Position numbers and translations under genes: made by a program
The notes under the pieces: generated by a model
The model's database searches: none
Told to the model about the DNA's origin: nothing
What the model saw: the letters and a program-made list of their open reading frames with translations, nothing else
Origin: Enterococcus hulanensis
GTDB lineage: Bacteria; Bacillota; Bacilli; Lactobacillales; Enterococcaceae
Reading direction: 5' to 3'
Assembly (NCBI RefSeq): GCF_005405485.1
Contig: NZ_BJED01000008.1
Location: 124,001-188,000 of the forward strand
DNA length: 64,000 nucleotides
Shown: one piece after another, positions 63,150 through 64,000 of the stretch
How the letters are laid out: every line of letters starts with the position of its first letter
Position numbering within the stretch: position 1 is the stretch's first letter

Positions 63150-64000
63150 TTATCTTTTTTGATTTCTGCGAGGTGTTTTTCCACCGAAGGAAACATCTTT
63201 GAAGGCCTTGAAAACTCCCTCGTTATTCTTCGTCTTTTTCAAGAAGTTTATAAATTGTGAGGTATATTCTAACGAATCCCCTGTCATATTGTTACGCAGC
63301 TTAAAGATTTCTTCTAAACGATCTGGACTCATCAATAAGTCTTCTTTACGAGTACCAGATTTTTTGATATCGATTGCTGGGAAGACCCGACGTTCAGATA
63401 ACTCACGAGACAATTGCAATTCTAAGTTCCCTGTTCCCTTGAACTCCTCATAAATTACATCATCCATCCGACTGCCCGTATCAACAAGCGCCGTTGCTAA
63501 AATCGTCAAACTCCCGCCTTCTTCAATATTCCGTGCAGCACCAAAGAATTTCTTCGGTTTGTATAACGCCGCGGGATCAATACCACCGCTTAATGTCCGA
63601 CCGCTTGGAGGAACGACTAAATTATAAGCACGTGCCAAACGCGTGATACTATCCATCAAAATTACAACATCTCGCTTATCTTCTACCAAGCGCATGGCCC
63701 GTTCTAAGACCAACTCAGACACACGAGTATGATTCTGCGGCTGCTGATCAAACGTTGAATACACCACATCTCCTTGAACACTGCGCTCTAAGTCAGTTAC
63801 TTCCTCTGGACGTTCATCGACTAACAGCACGATCAATTCAACATCAGGATAATTATCAGTAATCCCATTGGCAACTTCTTTAAGGATAGTTGTTTTTCCT
63901 GCTTTTGGCGGTGCAACGATCAAGCCCCGCTGACCAAACCCAACTGGTGAAAAGATATCGATCATTCGAGTAGACAAACGACCGGGGGTTGTTTCTAATA
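63150..64000 (-). CDS. rho: Transcription termination factor Rho, C-terminal part
   Basis: RNA-dependent ATPase that terminates transcripts. The visible 283 codons hold the ATPase domain: [27 protein letters not shown] (P-loop), [17 protein letters not shown] (Walker B-like region), [23 protein letters not shown], and [31 protein letters not shown] (Q/R-loop regions). The N-terminal RNA-binding part lies beyond the right edge (the frame stays open to the boundary). The product ends [13 protein letters not shown]. Confidence 0.96.
   Translation of the reverse strand, partial: LETTPGRLSTRMIDIFSPVGFGQRGLIVAPPKAGKTTILKEVANGITDNYPDVELIVLLVDERPEEVTDLERSVQGDVVYSTFDQQPQNHTRVSELVLERAMRLVEDKRDVVILMDSITRLARAYNLVVPPSGRTLSGGIDPAALYKPKKFFGAARNIEEGGSLTILATALVDTGSRMDDVIYEEFKGTGNLELQLSRELSERRVFPAIDIKKSGTRKEDLLMSPDRLEEIFKLRNNMTGDSLEYTSQFINFLKKTKNNEGVFKAFKDVSFGGKTPRRNQKR

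Overview
The window reads as a chromosomal segment of a low-GC Firmicute of the order Lactobacillales, most like Enterococcus and plausibly the E. avium group. The grounds are strong AGGAGG-type ribosome binding sites, perfect CcpA cre boxes, the rho-rpmE2 pair, many PTS systems and the codon and protein style. I cannot name the species from sequence alone. I see no tRNA, rRNA, CRISPR array, intact insertion sequence or prophage; the window is dense with metabolic operons.

Region by region. (1) 1-9,800, minus strand: an anaerobic cobalamin operon, read from an ECF transporter S component through cobD, pduX-like threonine kinase, cbiA, cbiB, cbiC, cbiD, cbiE, cbiT, cbiF to cbiG, which runs off the left edge. 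It is led by a cobalamin riboswitch, a terminator and a cre box, with a second, B12-box-less copy of the riboswitch 244 bp upstream. (2) 10,068-12,062, plus: an amino-acid permease and a precorrin-2 dehydrogenase that would feed the same pathway. (3) 12,117-14,936, minus: acetolactate synthase ilvB-ilvN followed by a TetR regulator, with a palindrome at the promoter. (4) 14,986-24,310: TPP-riboswitch-controlled tenA, a DUF2268 protease-like gene, a DUF2087 regulator with a VOC protein, an arginase-family enzyme, two small unknown genes, a UvrA-like ABC protein, and DeoR regulator, HAD phosphatase and small membrane protein genes.

(5) 24,356-32,256, minus: a complete glycine reductase operon, grdX-grdE-grdA-grdB-trxB-trxA-grdC-grdD. 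grdA and grdB each carry an in-frame UGA at the selenocysteine position. The operon is headed by a tandem glycine riboswitch, a terminator and a perfect cre box. Together these would ferment glycine to acetyl phosphate and ammonia with electrons from the thioredoxin pair. (6) 32,563-38,511: small unknown and DUF1003 genes, an aminoglycoside-phosphotransferase-like kinase, an EamA-GNAT fusion, and a PadR/SGNH-esterase operon behind a perfect 28-bp palindrome. (7) 38,716-45,311: a sugar cluster of EIIA, RpiR regulator, EIICB, family-4 6-phospho-alpha-glucosidase, 6-phosphogluconate dehydrogenase and gluconokinase. The combination suggests a glucosyl-gluconate such as maltobionate as substrate.

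(8) 45,781-54,626: a YtfQRT-YjfF-type sugar ABC transporter divergent from a second binding lipoprotein, a LytS/YesM-type histidine kinase and an AraC-type response regulator, which look like a three-component sensor for the transporter. (9) 54,777-58,155: LysR regulator divergent from YjiH/YjiG-like membrane proteins and an M20 peptidase. (10) 58,456-62,638: a tannase-like alpha/beta hydrolase with a beta-glucoside-family PTS and a divergent RpiR regulator. (11) The right edge holds rpmE2 and the 3' part of rho. A non-coding repeat occurs twice, at about 45.4 and 58.2 kb.
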